DNA of 64,000 nucleotides from positions 109,570,158 to 109,634,157 of the forward strand of contig NC_089595.1 in the NCBI RefSeq assembly GCF_019320115.1. Direction: 5' to 3'. Positions 45,993 through 55,813 of the stretch are shown piece after piece (positions within the stretch are counted from its first letter, which is position 1; every line of letters begins with the position of its first letter). This stretch comes from Miscanthus floridulus. Lineage: Eukaryota; Streptophyta; Magnoliopsida; Poales; Poaceae. The translations under genes and the position numbers were made by a program. Below the pieces are notes generated by a model. It made no database searches and was not told the origin of the DNA. It was given only the letters and a program-made list of their open reading frames with translations.

Positions 45993-47553
45993 ACATGACC
46001 GGACGCGTCCGGTCGGTCGCGATCGGATGCAGCACGAGTGTCCGATCACTTCCAGCTTCTCTGCTCTGCCTACGTCATCACATGTCACCATGATCGGACG
46101 CACCCTGTCAGCGTTCGGTTACTTCCAGCGTCAGCGTCCGGTCGAAGACCAATGCCTACACGCTCTTTGCAGCCACTGATCGGACGCAGGACCCCAGCGT
46201 CTAGTCACTGCATGACCAGCGTCCGGTGCACTCTGTGAGACCCTATCTTTTCTATATAGGACGTCAGTGGCACTGTCGAACTGTCCACACTCTATGGGTG
46301 GACACTCCACCGGTGGAGTTACAAACCCTTCTCACCTCCGTTCCATTGCCAAGTTGATCCACATTAACTCCAACTTCATCTCCTTTGTAAATGTGCCAAC
46401 ACCACCAAGTGTACACCACTATATGTATGTGTGTTAGCATTTTCACAATCATTTTTCAAAGGATTAGCCACTCAACTTGCCACGCCACTCAATCCTAGCG
46501 ATAATGCAAAGTTAGATCACTCGAGTGGCACTAAATAACTGATATGCAAACAAGTTTGCCCCTCTTGATAGTACGGCCATCTATCCTAAACCCGGTCACA
46601 AACTTCTCTACACACCTATGACCGGTGGAATAAAATGCCCTAGGTTATACCTTTGCTTTGTGCATTCCATTCCATCTCCTCTAATGTTGATGCAACACAT
46701 GCACCAATATGATCAACAATGATATGATCCACTTCATATCATCATGTGATCATATTGGTTCATCGATCTTGACATTATTTGCTTTTCACCGTTGCCTTCG
46801 TCCATCGGCACCAAGTCTTGCTCAAGCTTCACCACCACGTGGTCTATCGCTCCAAAGCCTCCGACTTGCCCTTCACGCTTGCAACCGGTCCATCAAGCCA
46901 AGTCTTGTCTTGATCTTCTCCACCTTGATCACAAGACTCAATGTCATGTCTCATGTGCAATGAGCTCCTTCATCATCACATGTGTGAGCTTTGCAACATC
47001 TCCAAGCCATTTTTACCTTCATGGCATATGTTGCTCATACATATGTACCTATGGACTAATCACATATGTATCTTATATAAACACAATTAGTCCACCTAGG
47101 TTGTCACTCAATTACCAAAACCACATAAGAACCTTTCAACGGTACAGAGACAGACAGCAGCGACAAACGATGACAATCAGACACAGAGCAACACGACACG
47201 ACGCCATAAACAAAATGACTGATTCACAACAGGGGGGACGCACCACCGTACGTACAAAAATGTTTTCTCCACATAACACTATCATTCCTATTTATTTTAT
47301 TTTAAGTTTTAACACGATTAACTTCCACCAATAATTATTTCACGCAAAAGTTTATACTTCGCACTAACTCATAGAGACAAAATATTTAAGTGCTATGTAA
47401 TTACTTTGCTCAATATAGTTTGCTAAAAATGGTATTTTAAACATAAGCTCAAATATTAAAAATTTTAAAATCCGAGAAACTTGTTTCGAAAATTTTTCTT
47501 AGGCCTAATCGTGGTGCTAAACGAGCTCATAACACCAGGGGTGTTACAGTTCC

Positions 47554-48085
47554 ATTGCTGCTGCTGGCCCTCGAATTGCCGAGGGCAGACCTTGGAAAGG
47601 GACGAGTGGAGGGGCTGGTGTCCGGCTGCAAGGCCACAACACCCACCATAGACGTAAGATTCCTAAAATTCTTTCAAGTATAATATTAATACATTAAATT
47701 CTTTCAGTTAACATAATTTTGTACAACAAAGACAGTCACGTCGGCTACGCCATCCGGTAGCTCGTTGTAGTTGCAAGACAGCCATGACGCAAAGACGTGC
47801 ACATCCTTCTGTAGGAGGAGGAGGCTTAGGTTCATCTAGCCAAGAACGTACAGGGTTCATAGGCATTGCGTACGAGAACAAGGACGACGAGGAGGTGGAC
47901 AAGAGGCACGAGAAGCTTGGACCGTCTCAGCTATAGGATGCTCCTTCGACAGCCTACACAGTCTCCCACTAGGTGACGCCATCCACCTGACCCTTATACT
48001 CCAGGCATCGATGCTCTTGGTCACAAGGGTAAGGGTAAGACTAGGAGACAGTGAGGGTTTATGGTAGAGTTTGTGGTAGATGTTA
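47554..48085 (+). pseudogene. C-terminal remnant of a Mutator-like/plant-mobile-domain protein
   Basis: The short frame 47980-48054 gives HPPDPYTPGIDALGHKGKGK before a basic RR-Q stop, the ending typical of grass plant-mobile-domain/Mutator-associated proteins. Upstream (47790-47975) a related frame continues with acidic and basic repeats but is broken by TAG codons and a frame change. The N-terminal part would lie toward the outer LTR boundary at 47553 or on its other side near 27400. It is non-functional. Confidence 0.5.
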
Positions 48086-48568
48086 TTATGTACTGTTATG
48101 GATTTTGTGGACTTTCATTATAAATTATTATGGACTGTATGGACTATATGAACTATTATTATGGACTATCAACTACTATGGACTATAATTATGGACTGTA
48201 TGGAATATTAATATGCTTATGTATAAGGTTTGAGATGAATGTGGCATATATTTGTATGTTTGAACATATTATATTGAGGTTAAATATTCATGTCATATTT
48301 GTGTATGGGTTGCATTAAAAAATAGAGAAAATTATGCCAAAATTTTCTACCTAAAGTATATTTGTGCAGTACACCTATAACATCTAGCCTTAACAATGAT
48401 TTATCATGTCATCGTCGAATAGACTTTTCAGTGTCCTTTGAAATAGTGATTGAAATCTAAATTCGAATAGGCTTTTTTATCATAGAATCTAGGCTCTTCA
48501 GTGTTCATCGATGTAGGCTTTTCAGTGATTCTGAATAGACTTTCCATGAGCATTTACGACACAATACA
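48086..48568. other. AT-rich spacer with TGGACTAT-rich run
   Basis: 48110-48210 repeats ATTATGGACT(G/A)TATGGACTAT imperfectly. The rest is AT-rich with no gene seen. Confidence 0.5.
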
Positions 48569-49135
48569 ATGGCTAGCAACCTACCTCCGCCTATATATGC
48601 GTTACAGGATGCATTGCTAACCAAAAACAAAACCAAACTAGTATCCGGTCATCTAGAGGAAAGGGTTTTGGGAGTGGAAGAGGAAAGGGGGACGAAGGGA
48701 ACTCCTATTGTGTGGGAGGGGTATCTTGGTCCTGATTTTTTTTAGGAACTAGTGTATCAATTTTCTTCGAGAGTAAGTGATTTCACTAAAGAGTGCCTTC
48801 TCAGAGAATACGATAACCGGAAGGAAGATTGACAAAAATGCATGCATGGTGAAGACTGCTTAGTGTAGATGTTCACTGAGGGGATCGATGGAGGTCATCG
48901 CTTCTTCAAATGCCTGAGAGCATGGGCAATTGCTATTATATTTCATTTGTTAAATATGTTTCTCGAATACTCTTATAACTCATAGGACATATTTATTATA
49001 GTCTTCCAAGTCTGAAAAAAATTATGGGTTCACTAGGTGGGTCGATCCTTGACCAATTTATCCGCATCAGCAGTACATATATTACATGCAGGACCGTATC
49101 GTCGATCTACAAAGGGACTATGTACCCTTGTTTGG
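48569..49135 (+). pseudogene. GRF-type zinc-finger protein remnant (transposon-associated)
   Basis: It starts at ATG 48569 (MASNLPPPIYALQDALL). Conserved pieces of the grass GRF-type finger are CMHGEDCLV at about 48838, FTEGIDGGHRFFKC at about 48870, and after an apparent intron (about 48930-48995) NYGFTRWVD with PHQQYIYYMQDRIVDLQ ending near 49112. TAG and TGA codons interrupt the frame (for instance between DCLV and MFTEG). Such genes occur in large numbers in grass genomes alongside plant-mobile-domain transposons. It lies between the Mutator-like remnant and a second, opposing gene of the same class. Confidence 0.6.
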
Positions 49136-49574
49136 TACATGTTCTCACATGCCATTTCGTGTGCTTGTTGTTCGCTTCAATTACTTAAGGCATGTTATGT
49201 TTAGTTTAGGACCTCTGTACCCTAGTTTGGTACATGTTCTCATATGTCATTTCATGTATTGTGCGTGTTGAATTATATAATGTCCTACTTTGTTAGGTTT
49301 TATTTAAAGTATGTGATCTTATTTCACTACGTTCGCAATATTAAACTAAATATTATGATCACAGATAATGAATACAACAACACAATAAAAGTCCAATACT
49401 ATGACATATTAAACAACACAATAATACTAGAAGTGCATTCCGATAAACTAAATAACACAGTACATGACCTAAGTATGTCCATACTTAAAGTGCATTACAT
49501 GACAACACAATGAAAAGTCCAACAGTAGACAACATTGTTCATGAATAAACTATAGAACTAGCAAGTCATGAAGA

Positions 49575-50296
49575 CTACTGAGTACAATAAGGCCACTTTC
49601 TCTTACTCAGGGCATCGGGATTCTCCTCCATCGCTACTTTTGCTCGTCGTGCATGCTCAAGCTTCTTCTCTCTCTCCTCCCTATAGACAGTAACACGCCT
49701 TCTTTCCTCCTCTTGTGCTCCTTTTCCGCACCCCCTCTCTGCGTCTTTTCTCTATTATCTTCTTGTCCTCTATCTCCCACCGCAACAGATTCTACATCCA
49801 TTTCTTGTCTTCAGGCTTGATCTCAGTGTCGATCCACTGCTAAAAATCACAGAGCGGTGGAGAGGTCTGCAACAAATGCAATTATTATAAAATAAAAAAA
49901 TCATACAAGATTTCATATGACACAAAATAATTATTACACAATATCAATTTCTCACCATGGCCCCGTTCGCTGGTCTAAAACTTGGCTGAAACTGGCTGAA
50001 AACACTGTTCTGAGTGAATTATTGTGAGAGAAAAACATTGTTCTGGATGAAAAACAAGCCGAATATGGGGTAAGCCGAACGGGGCCCATATTGTTAATGC
50101 GGCGCTGACGAAGTGTAAGCTCAAACGCAAAATTAGAACACATCCAATACCTCTGCCTATACGTGTCCTCTTCATCGGACTTGGCTACCTTGCAAGGATC
50201 GCCGTAAAAGCACATGGGCACTGGAACACCACTAGGCAGAGGCAATGGGTCGAAGGCATTTCCGGTCATGTGGTTCGTTCTAAAAACCGAAAGCAA
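49575..50296 (-). pseudogene. second GRF-type zinc-finger protein remnant, opposite strand
   Basis: The first exon on the minus strand (about 50290-50090) reads VPMCFYGDPCKVAKSDE, then YRQRYWMCSNFAFE, the CxxC...YWMC pattern of this finger class. A MITE (49959-50086) has inserted at the end of this exon. The second exon (about 49860-49577) is broken by several stops but ends with a charged KKW/EMxENPDA-type tail. It converges on the plus-strand copy at 48569-49135. No function is expected. Confidence 0.55.
49959..50086. mobile_element. MITE, GTTCGCTTGGCT family, copy 5, intact ends
   Basis: 128 bp with perfect 11-bp inverted ends GGCCCCGTTCG / CGAACGGGGCC and a CAT duplication on both sides (49956-49958, 50087-50089). 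This is the best-preserved copy in the window and defines the family's ends. It lies in the GRF-type gene remnant. Confidence 0.9.
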
Positions 50297-50299
50297 TTA

Positions 50300-51818
50300 A
50301 CATGAAACCCTAAACCTAGGGTTTTCCATTTGATCCACAATAATTAACCCATAATATAACAACATGCGCTGGGGTTACCTTGGTTTGCTAGTTTTTCCAC
50401 ACCTTGGCATCCTACAGTTGTATAATATAAATATTAAAAATTATATGAAACCCTAAGTAATGACGATTCTTAGGTTGAAAAATCCAACTAATATATACCG
50501 AATCGATGCGAAAAAACTAGGAGGAGGACGAGGATATCTTGCTCTCGAAGATCTATGGATCAAATCAAAGTTTCCAAGGTCCAATATGCCGATTCGTGAG
50601 GTAGAGCGAAGTGGGGAGAGCAAAAATGTATTTCATAATTAATAATCTAATATACTTATTTAGTATCATAAATATCGGTGTTTTTATCAATTTGGTCAGA
50701 GATAACTGATTGGCATGAAAAAAAAAACAAAATTGCATTTTTTTTGCAGAGAGAGTATAATTTTCTTCTCAAAATTTTGACTAGTTTTCTTTTCAAAGAG
50801 AGCTATAAGTCTTTTTACGCTGAGCTATGAGTATTTTAGCTCACCCCACATGTGAATTTGCTATTTTCATCTCTACTACTTTTTTATAACTCCTGCAAAC
50901 TTTAATGTTTAGATTTTCTAGAGTGAATGTACTGGCGATAACGAAACACGAGATGGCGAGCGACCCTTGCCTGGTCTAGGCACACAAAAACGACCGTCTG
51001 GCCACAGGCAACGTTGCCTGCTTAGATTCCTTCACAGTTAACGAAGATCAAATTGCCAGCAGATACTTCAAACCAAACAATGTATATGTGATATAGCCTG
51101 AGCATGCAAACCACGATGACTCAACAGGCAACATCCAGGCAGTCATTTTTCTGAGGCAACAGCTCCAGGGTTCCATCCAAACTAGCCCTGTGGATGCAGC
51201 AAGGAGAGTAGCACAGAAATGATCGTGGATAGTGCAGATGAACATATAGAAGAAAAAAGGGTGACAACTCTCCTGCCGGTTCCGTTTCAAAAAAAAGACA
51301 AAAGGGAGGAGGGGATAAAGGAATAGAGATTTCATCCAAGAAGTTTTCATTTTAGAATAGCCTAAAATTTAGCTGCGGAGAACAAGATAAATATATACAT
51401 GGAACATGGTATAAAATAGATAGATCTATTACTCTTTTCAATTGTTATTATGACATCCTCTTTGTCTCCATTATCTGATTTTCATATGGCCAATTCTTTT
51501 TAGCCTATAAAAGGAAATGTTATGTGTTTGTTTGCTTTGAGCCATCATCTATGTCTGGAGATTTTTTTTAGTTATTGTTATTTTGGGTGAGACATTTATG
51601 TTCGGAGACTGACACGTACGTGTGTTTTTTTAATAAGGTCGGCATGGTTAGGTGTTGCCGTCTCGCGGTTGGAGAGGGCCGTTGGGCCAGCTAGCCACTG
51701 ACGGACTGACCTGACCACTGGATGATTAATTAATCGTTGGCTACTTATGGTGTGGGCTGGCGTTGAAGTTGTGGCAGTGGCCAGTAGCCGTGACTTGAAA
51801 CTTTCGAATAAGGCGTGA
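50300..51818. other. AT-rich non-genic region
   Basis: No recognisable gene. 51048-51350 has a minus-strand open frame of 100 codons with no domain. Short A- and T-runs and repeated TTTT-rich phrases suggest old transposon debris. Confidence 0.4.
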
Positions 51819-52055
51819 AGTGTTTGTTTAGTTCTCAAAAACTTTTCTAAAAAATGCTATAGTAGTTATCATATCGAATCTTGTGATATGTGCATGAAGC
51901 ATTAAATATAGACGAAAAAAACTAATTGCACAGTTTGGTTAGAAATTACGAGACAAACGTTTTAAGCATAATTAGTCCATAATTAAATAATAATTGTCAA
52001 ATAAAAATGAAAGTGCTACAGTAACCAAATTCTCAAAATTCGCAAACTAAACACG
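51819..52055. mobile_element. MITE with GTTTAG ends, copy 2
   Basis: About 237 bp; ends GTGTTTGTTTAGTT and, inverted, CGTGTTTAGTTTGCG. The interior GCATTAAATATAGACGAAAA, TTACGAGACAAACGTTTTAAG and GAAAGTGCTACAGTAA matches the copy at 11112-11344. Confidence 0.8.
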
Positions 52056-52864
52056 GCGGAAGATGGAAAATGCAATGCGAGGCTATTGTTGCCGTTTCCT
52101 CCTTCAAAGCTGGAAACGACGACGGCCGCCGATCCGCATTAATTCTGGAGCATTGTCGAGTGCCGTCTCAGAATGGATTGGCTTGTCAACAGTTGCGTCT
52201 CAGTTCAAAACTCGCATGACAGACATGGCAAGTTGGCGACTTGGACATGTCATCTGAACATGCATGCCCTTGGGCCTAGTTGAGGATGCTCAATGAACTG
52301 GTCCTTGTTGAAGAATGAAGACATTTGTCCCCGGCCAGGAAGTCTGGGCTCGATCTCAGGCCCAGCTGTCTTGCTTTCGGATACTGGCCCAACATTTCCA
52401 AAAGTGCGCTATACTATACTACGTGCGAAATAGGCCCGGCATACCTAACCGGGGCAGATGCAATGCAGTCCAAAATCAAGGCTGCACAACAGTGCGCTCC
52501 TCTCATTCTCTCTCTGCAGTCTGCGCGTATAGGAGTACGAGTAGTACACAACAGAACACAGTGAGGCCCCGTGCTACGGGGCTACGGGCTGCCCGAAACA
52601 TTCTGACTCTGACTCGGCACGTGGAACGAGCCAGAGCGTAACTACGCTCCAAGGGAACAAAAGGTTAAAGCTACTCGTACGCTGGGAAGCTACCATGGGC
52701 CACTGCCATGGATCGATCACCCCATCAAACGGCTAGGAAGAAGCAAAGCCAGTTTTCAAATTTTGAACGCGGAGCGGAGGTGGAGCAGCGGTTGGCTGGG
52801 AACCAGGGTCCAGGGAGCGACGACCCCACGGCCGGTCGGCCGCCGCGGTTGTTCTCCTCGACGG
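52056..52864. other. non-genic sequence, origin unknown
   Basis: Mixed composition. Several open frames, none with a domain. It may include the left flank of the unit into which the hAT-like element inserted, because the same 8-9 bp sequence lies on both sides of that element. Confidence 0.35.
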
Positions 52865-53373
52865 TAGCCCCGGACAAATTTAAGCGAGAACCGAACCGAA
52901 ACCGAAAGAACCAGAACCAAAAAATTTGGTTCCTTATTCGGTTCCTGATATTGAGGAACCAAAATAACCGAAGAAAATTCGGTTCCTACTCTCGGTTAAC
53001 CGAATTAACCGAAAGAACCGAATTACAATTATACTTCACTTACTTATATTTTGTAGAATTATGTTTGGTTTATGTGTAGTGTTTTATATTTGAACTTGTG
53101 TTACTATATTGCTATTGTTTTCTTATATATTATTATTATTAAAAATGAATATAGTGTTGCATAAATTTGCCTTAGAACAAGATATTTATTATTGCCTTGA
53201 GGTCTTCTGAAAAATTTCGGTTAGTTCGGTTAGAACCGGAGTCAAACCGAAATGACCGAGAACCGAAATGTTCGGTTCCTAAAAATTTTTGGAACTGATC
53301 AATTTCTATTTTCTAGGAACCGAATTTCATCAATAAGCGAGTGAACCGAACCAAAACCGAACGTCCACCCTGA
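52865..53373. mobile_element. hAT-like non-autonomous element made of GAACCGAA motifs
   Basis: About 509 bp flanked by the direct repeat CTCGACGG(T) at 52857-52865 and 53374-53382, matching an 8-bp hAT target duplication. The ends TAGCCCCGGAC and, inverted, TCAGGGTGGAC are similar. GAACCGAA, AACCGAA and their inverse TTCGGTT recur at least a dozen times at 52888-53030 and 53215-53365, around an AT-rich centre. No coding sequence was seen. Similar GAACCGAA-rich small elements are known in grasses (general knowledge). Confidence 0.75.
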
Positions 53374-53655
53374 CTCGACGGTGGCCACAGCGTCCCCAAC
53401 CGCAGGCGTACCAGCAAGGCGAACGCAGCGAGCAGACGTCCCCGGGTCGAACTGTGGGTCCCGTGCACGGGGACCGTGCTGTGCGATCCTTCACGTCTGG
53501 CTCGTTCGGAGTGCATTTCTGGGCACCGCCGCCGCCGCCGTGAGTCCCTGGGCCCTGACAGACCACTGCGTTGTGCTTTGCACGCGCTACGCAGCTGGTC
53601 TACCGGATGGTCGTCTCGACGCACCATTCTACTCATATATATACCGTGGATCTGT

Positions 53656-53768
53656 TGGCTTCTGTTTCTCTTATAATCCATATTTTTCAGCTAGAATAAT
53701 ATTTTTCTCTCATAATAAATTAGCAAGAACAATATTTCAGTTTATTTTTTCAGCGAAGCGAACAGGCC
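53656..53768. mobile_element. MITE, GTTCGCTTGGCT family, copy 6
   Basis: The centre ATTTTTCTCTCATAATAAATTAG and the right end GCGAAGCGAACAGGCC match the family. The left end is eroded (GGCTTCTGTTTCTC). Confidence 0.65.
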
Positions 53769-55212
53769 ACTGTCACTTTGTCATTGTCATTACTGTGTTT
53801 TTCACTTTTCCCAGTACGATATGCAGCCGTGACAATTTAAAAAAAAACAGATAAATGCAATCATGCCATTTTCAGCGACAAGATTTGGGTTCAAATGTTT
53901 GGATGGGTTCAAGAGTACGAGATTCTAATAGAAAAATCTTCACCACATCCAAGTAAAGGGAGATAAAGCGGCGTATTCTCAAAATCGTACAGCCCAAAGT
54001 CTTAAAATCTTATAATCCACCTCACGCTAGATAATACCAGATACTATGGATATTCAGATGTCACCTTATTATATGCAAAGTAAGTATATGCTGTTTTTGC
54101 AAACAATAGTTTTTACCTACATTTTAGCATGGTGAAAAGGCAATTTAGAACTCTTAAGGATATATTGAGACAAGATCAGTAAGGGTGTGATTTGTTGCTT
54201 TGGTGAGGGTGAGCTGGGATGGAGAGCCGGTCCAGAATGGTGAGATGCATGCTTAAACCGTGCACTCAATCGTGTTGGGTTGTCTTCTTTGTTGGTCCAG
54301 TATGAGATGACATCTTGTTTGGTTGCATGTATGGATGTGAGTTTTGAGTGTATGACACATGAGTCCCTGCGCCATGCCTGAATCAAGCCATCCTACATGG
54401 AGAGGGAAGTGAAAATTGAAAAGACAAAGTCGTGCGGGATGGAAGATGGCAGATGAATAAAAGGATACAGGCGAAAGGTGCGAGGAGAGCAACCAAATAC
54501 GCTGCATGAATGAGGTCATACAACTAAACGGTACGGAGACGGCCCTGTTCGGCCTACCAATCAGCCCCTAAACTAACAATCCAATTTCTTGTAGTACCAT
54601 TGATCAAGTTGTAATCTTTTTAAATTTGTTCTAAGTTAATTTTATCGAGCTTTGAGCACTTTATGTAGAAAAATAGCATTGATTAAGTTTATACAAAATT
54701 GCACAAACATTAGAACATCTAACAAGATTTATTAGACACACCATGAAATATATCTGATATTGTAGATGTTAGTATAATCTTCTATAAACACGGTCAAAGT
54801 TTTGACTTAGGACAAAATCAAAACTATTTACAATTTAAAACAAAGTGGGCATACTTATTTTCTCTAAAGCAGGATGAAGACTACGGTCATACACGTTGTG
54901 ATATGTAATTTGCACTCATTTTTTCAATACGCGCAAATCTCTTGGGTATCCTTTCAAAAAAAAAAATCTCTGGGGTATTTGAGTGAAGACATTCAAAATT
55001 GTCATAGTCCTATACTTTCACAACATTGATTGATTTTGCCACCTTAGAGCTTGATGGTTAAATTCTTATAGCAACTTATTCTTATTGTTTACTTCAATTG
55101 TATAAATTTTAGCACAAAGTTTGCCCCAACTTGACAGCTAATTCGGTGCTCCACGTGATGACGACTTTTAGGTCGTTATAAGCAGACTGAATTAAGCACA
55201 TCTTCAAACTAA
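53769..55212. other. non-genic region upstream of DRP1
   Basis: AT-rich with transposon-like debris. 54176-54560 is a G/T-rich stretch whose minus-strand frames show no domain; ends resembling GGTGTGATTTGTTGC / GCAACCAAATACGC suggest an eroded MITE of a few hundred bases. No gene was seen. Confidence 0.4.
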
Positions 55213-55446
55213 GGGTCTGTTTGGTTTCACCCCTAAAGTTTAGTGGCCCTTTAGTGACTCCCTGTTTGGTTATCCTCGTTAAAGACCACTAAAACAACTG
55301 TCCCATGTATATTTTAGTCACTTTTAACTACCCCTTGGTGACTAAAAACCACTAAACTTTAGTAGTCTCTAAACTTTAGTGAAGGTATTTGGTGTTTTAG
55401 TGACTAAAACTAACTAAAGTTTAGGAGAGATGAACCGAACGAGCCC
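55213..55446. mobile_element. PIF/Harbinger (Tourist-like) MITE upstream of DRP1
   Basis: 234 bp with ends GGGTCTGTTTGGTT and, inverted, GGGCTCGTTCGGTT, and a TAA duplication on both sides (55210-55212, 55447-55449). The interior repeats CTAAA(C/G)TTTAGT in both orientations. It lies about 370 bp before the DRP1 start codon, so possibly in the promoter. Confidence 0.85.
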
Positions 55447-55813
55447 TAAATTCAGGAAATTAAATTCAGAAACTTTACCAAACTAACCAAAGAGGGCAAT
55501 CCCTATATACCAACATAGAGATAGATCAGATGGCAAGCCATTACGCCAGACGCCACGCTCATTTCTTCTCCACGAAGCCTTTCAAAACCCAAATCAACTC
55601 CCGCAGACGCCTCCAAAGTCCAAACACCGGACCACCGTCGCTTGCCTGCACAGCATCTCCAGGCCACACAGCTCGAGCCCAACGACCGACGCCTAGACGC
55701 GGCTGGGCGGTCGGCCTCACCTCGTCTCCCCCCCTCCCTTATTCCTGCTCCAATCTCGCCTCCCCGCCGCGTCGCGCGACCCGGCCAGATCTCGCCCACC
55801 CTGCGCCGCGGCC

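Larger units (their letters stand above)
31411..47138 (-). mobile_element. middle solo LTR, Sirevirus-like, about 2.5 kb, split by a complete element
   Basis: The ends are TGAAGGGTCG at 31411 and ACCTTTCA at 47138, again TG...CA. The target duplication ACGGT is exact (31406-31410 and 47139-47143). On the minus strand it starts TGAAAGGTTCTTATGTGG and ends with the CACCCCCCTCTAGTCCACCA-type sequence that resembles the end of the inner element's LTR (CACCTCCCCTCTTGGGCATC). Clusters of CCGGACGC/GCGTCCGGTC lie at 32545-32720 and 45999-46230, the palindromic motif class described for Sireviruses. No gag, pol, primer-binding site or second LTR belongs to it, so it is a recombined solo LTR. It is inserted in the outer LTR. 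Confidence 0.85.
27409..47548 (-). mobile_element. outer solo LTR, Tekay/Del-like (Gypsy), about 4.4 kb, split by younger insertions
   Basis: The ends are TGTAGCAG at 27409 and GTGTTACA at 47548, giving the TG...CA rule on both strands. The target duplication GTTCC is exact: 27404-27408 and 47549-47553. On the minus strand it opens TGTAACACCCCTGG, a start typical of Tekay/Del-type Gypsy LTRs in grasses, and has a TTTATTTCCCTTATTGCAGG-type segment at about 27910-27940. Removing the inner nest (31411-47143) leaves about 4.4 kb without gag or pol, so it reads as a solo LTR. Its 29690-31300 part is GC-rich with open frames on both strands that show no domain. The family name is inferred from terminus and length only. 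Confidence 0.75.

Noticed and set aside
48130..48318. Tyr/Met-rich small protein at 48.1-48.3 kb
   Set aside because: It is an imperfect ATGGACTAT repeat in AT-rich spacer, so the peptide is a by-product.
53313..53681. 122-codon minus-strand frame near 53.5 kb
   Set aside because: It crosses the hAT-like element end and a MITE; no domain.
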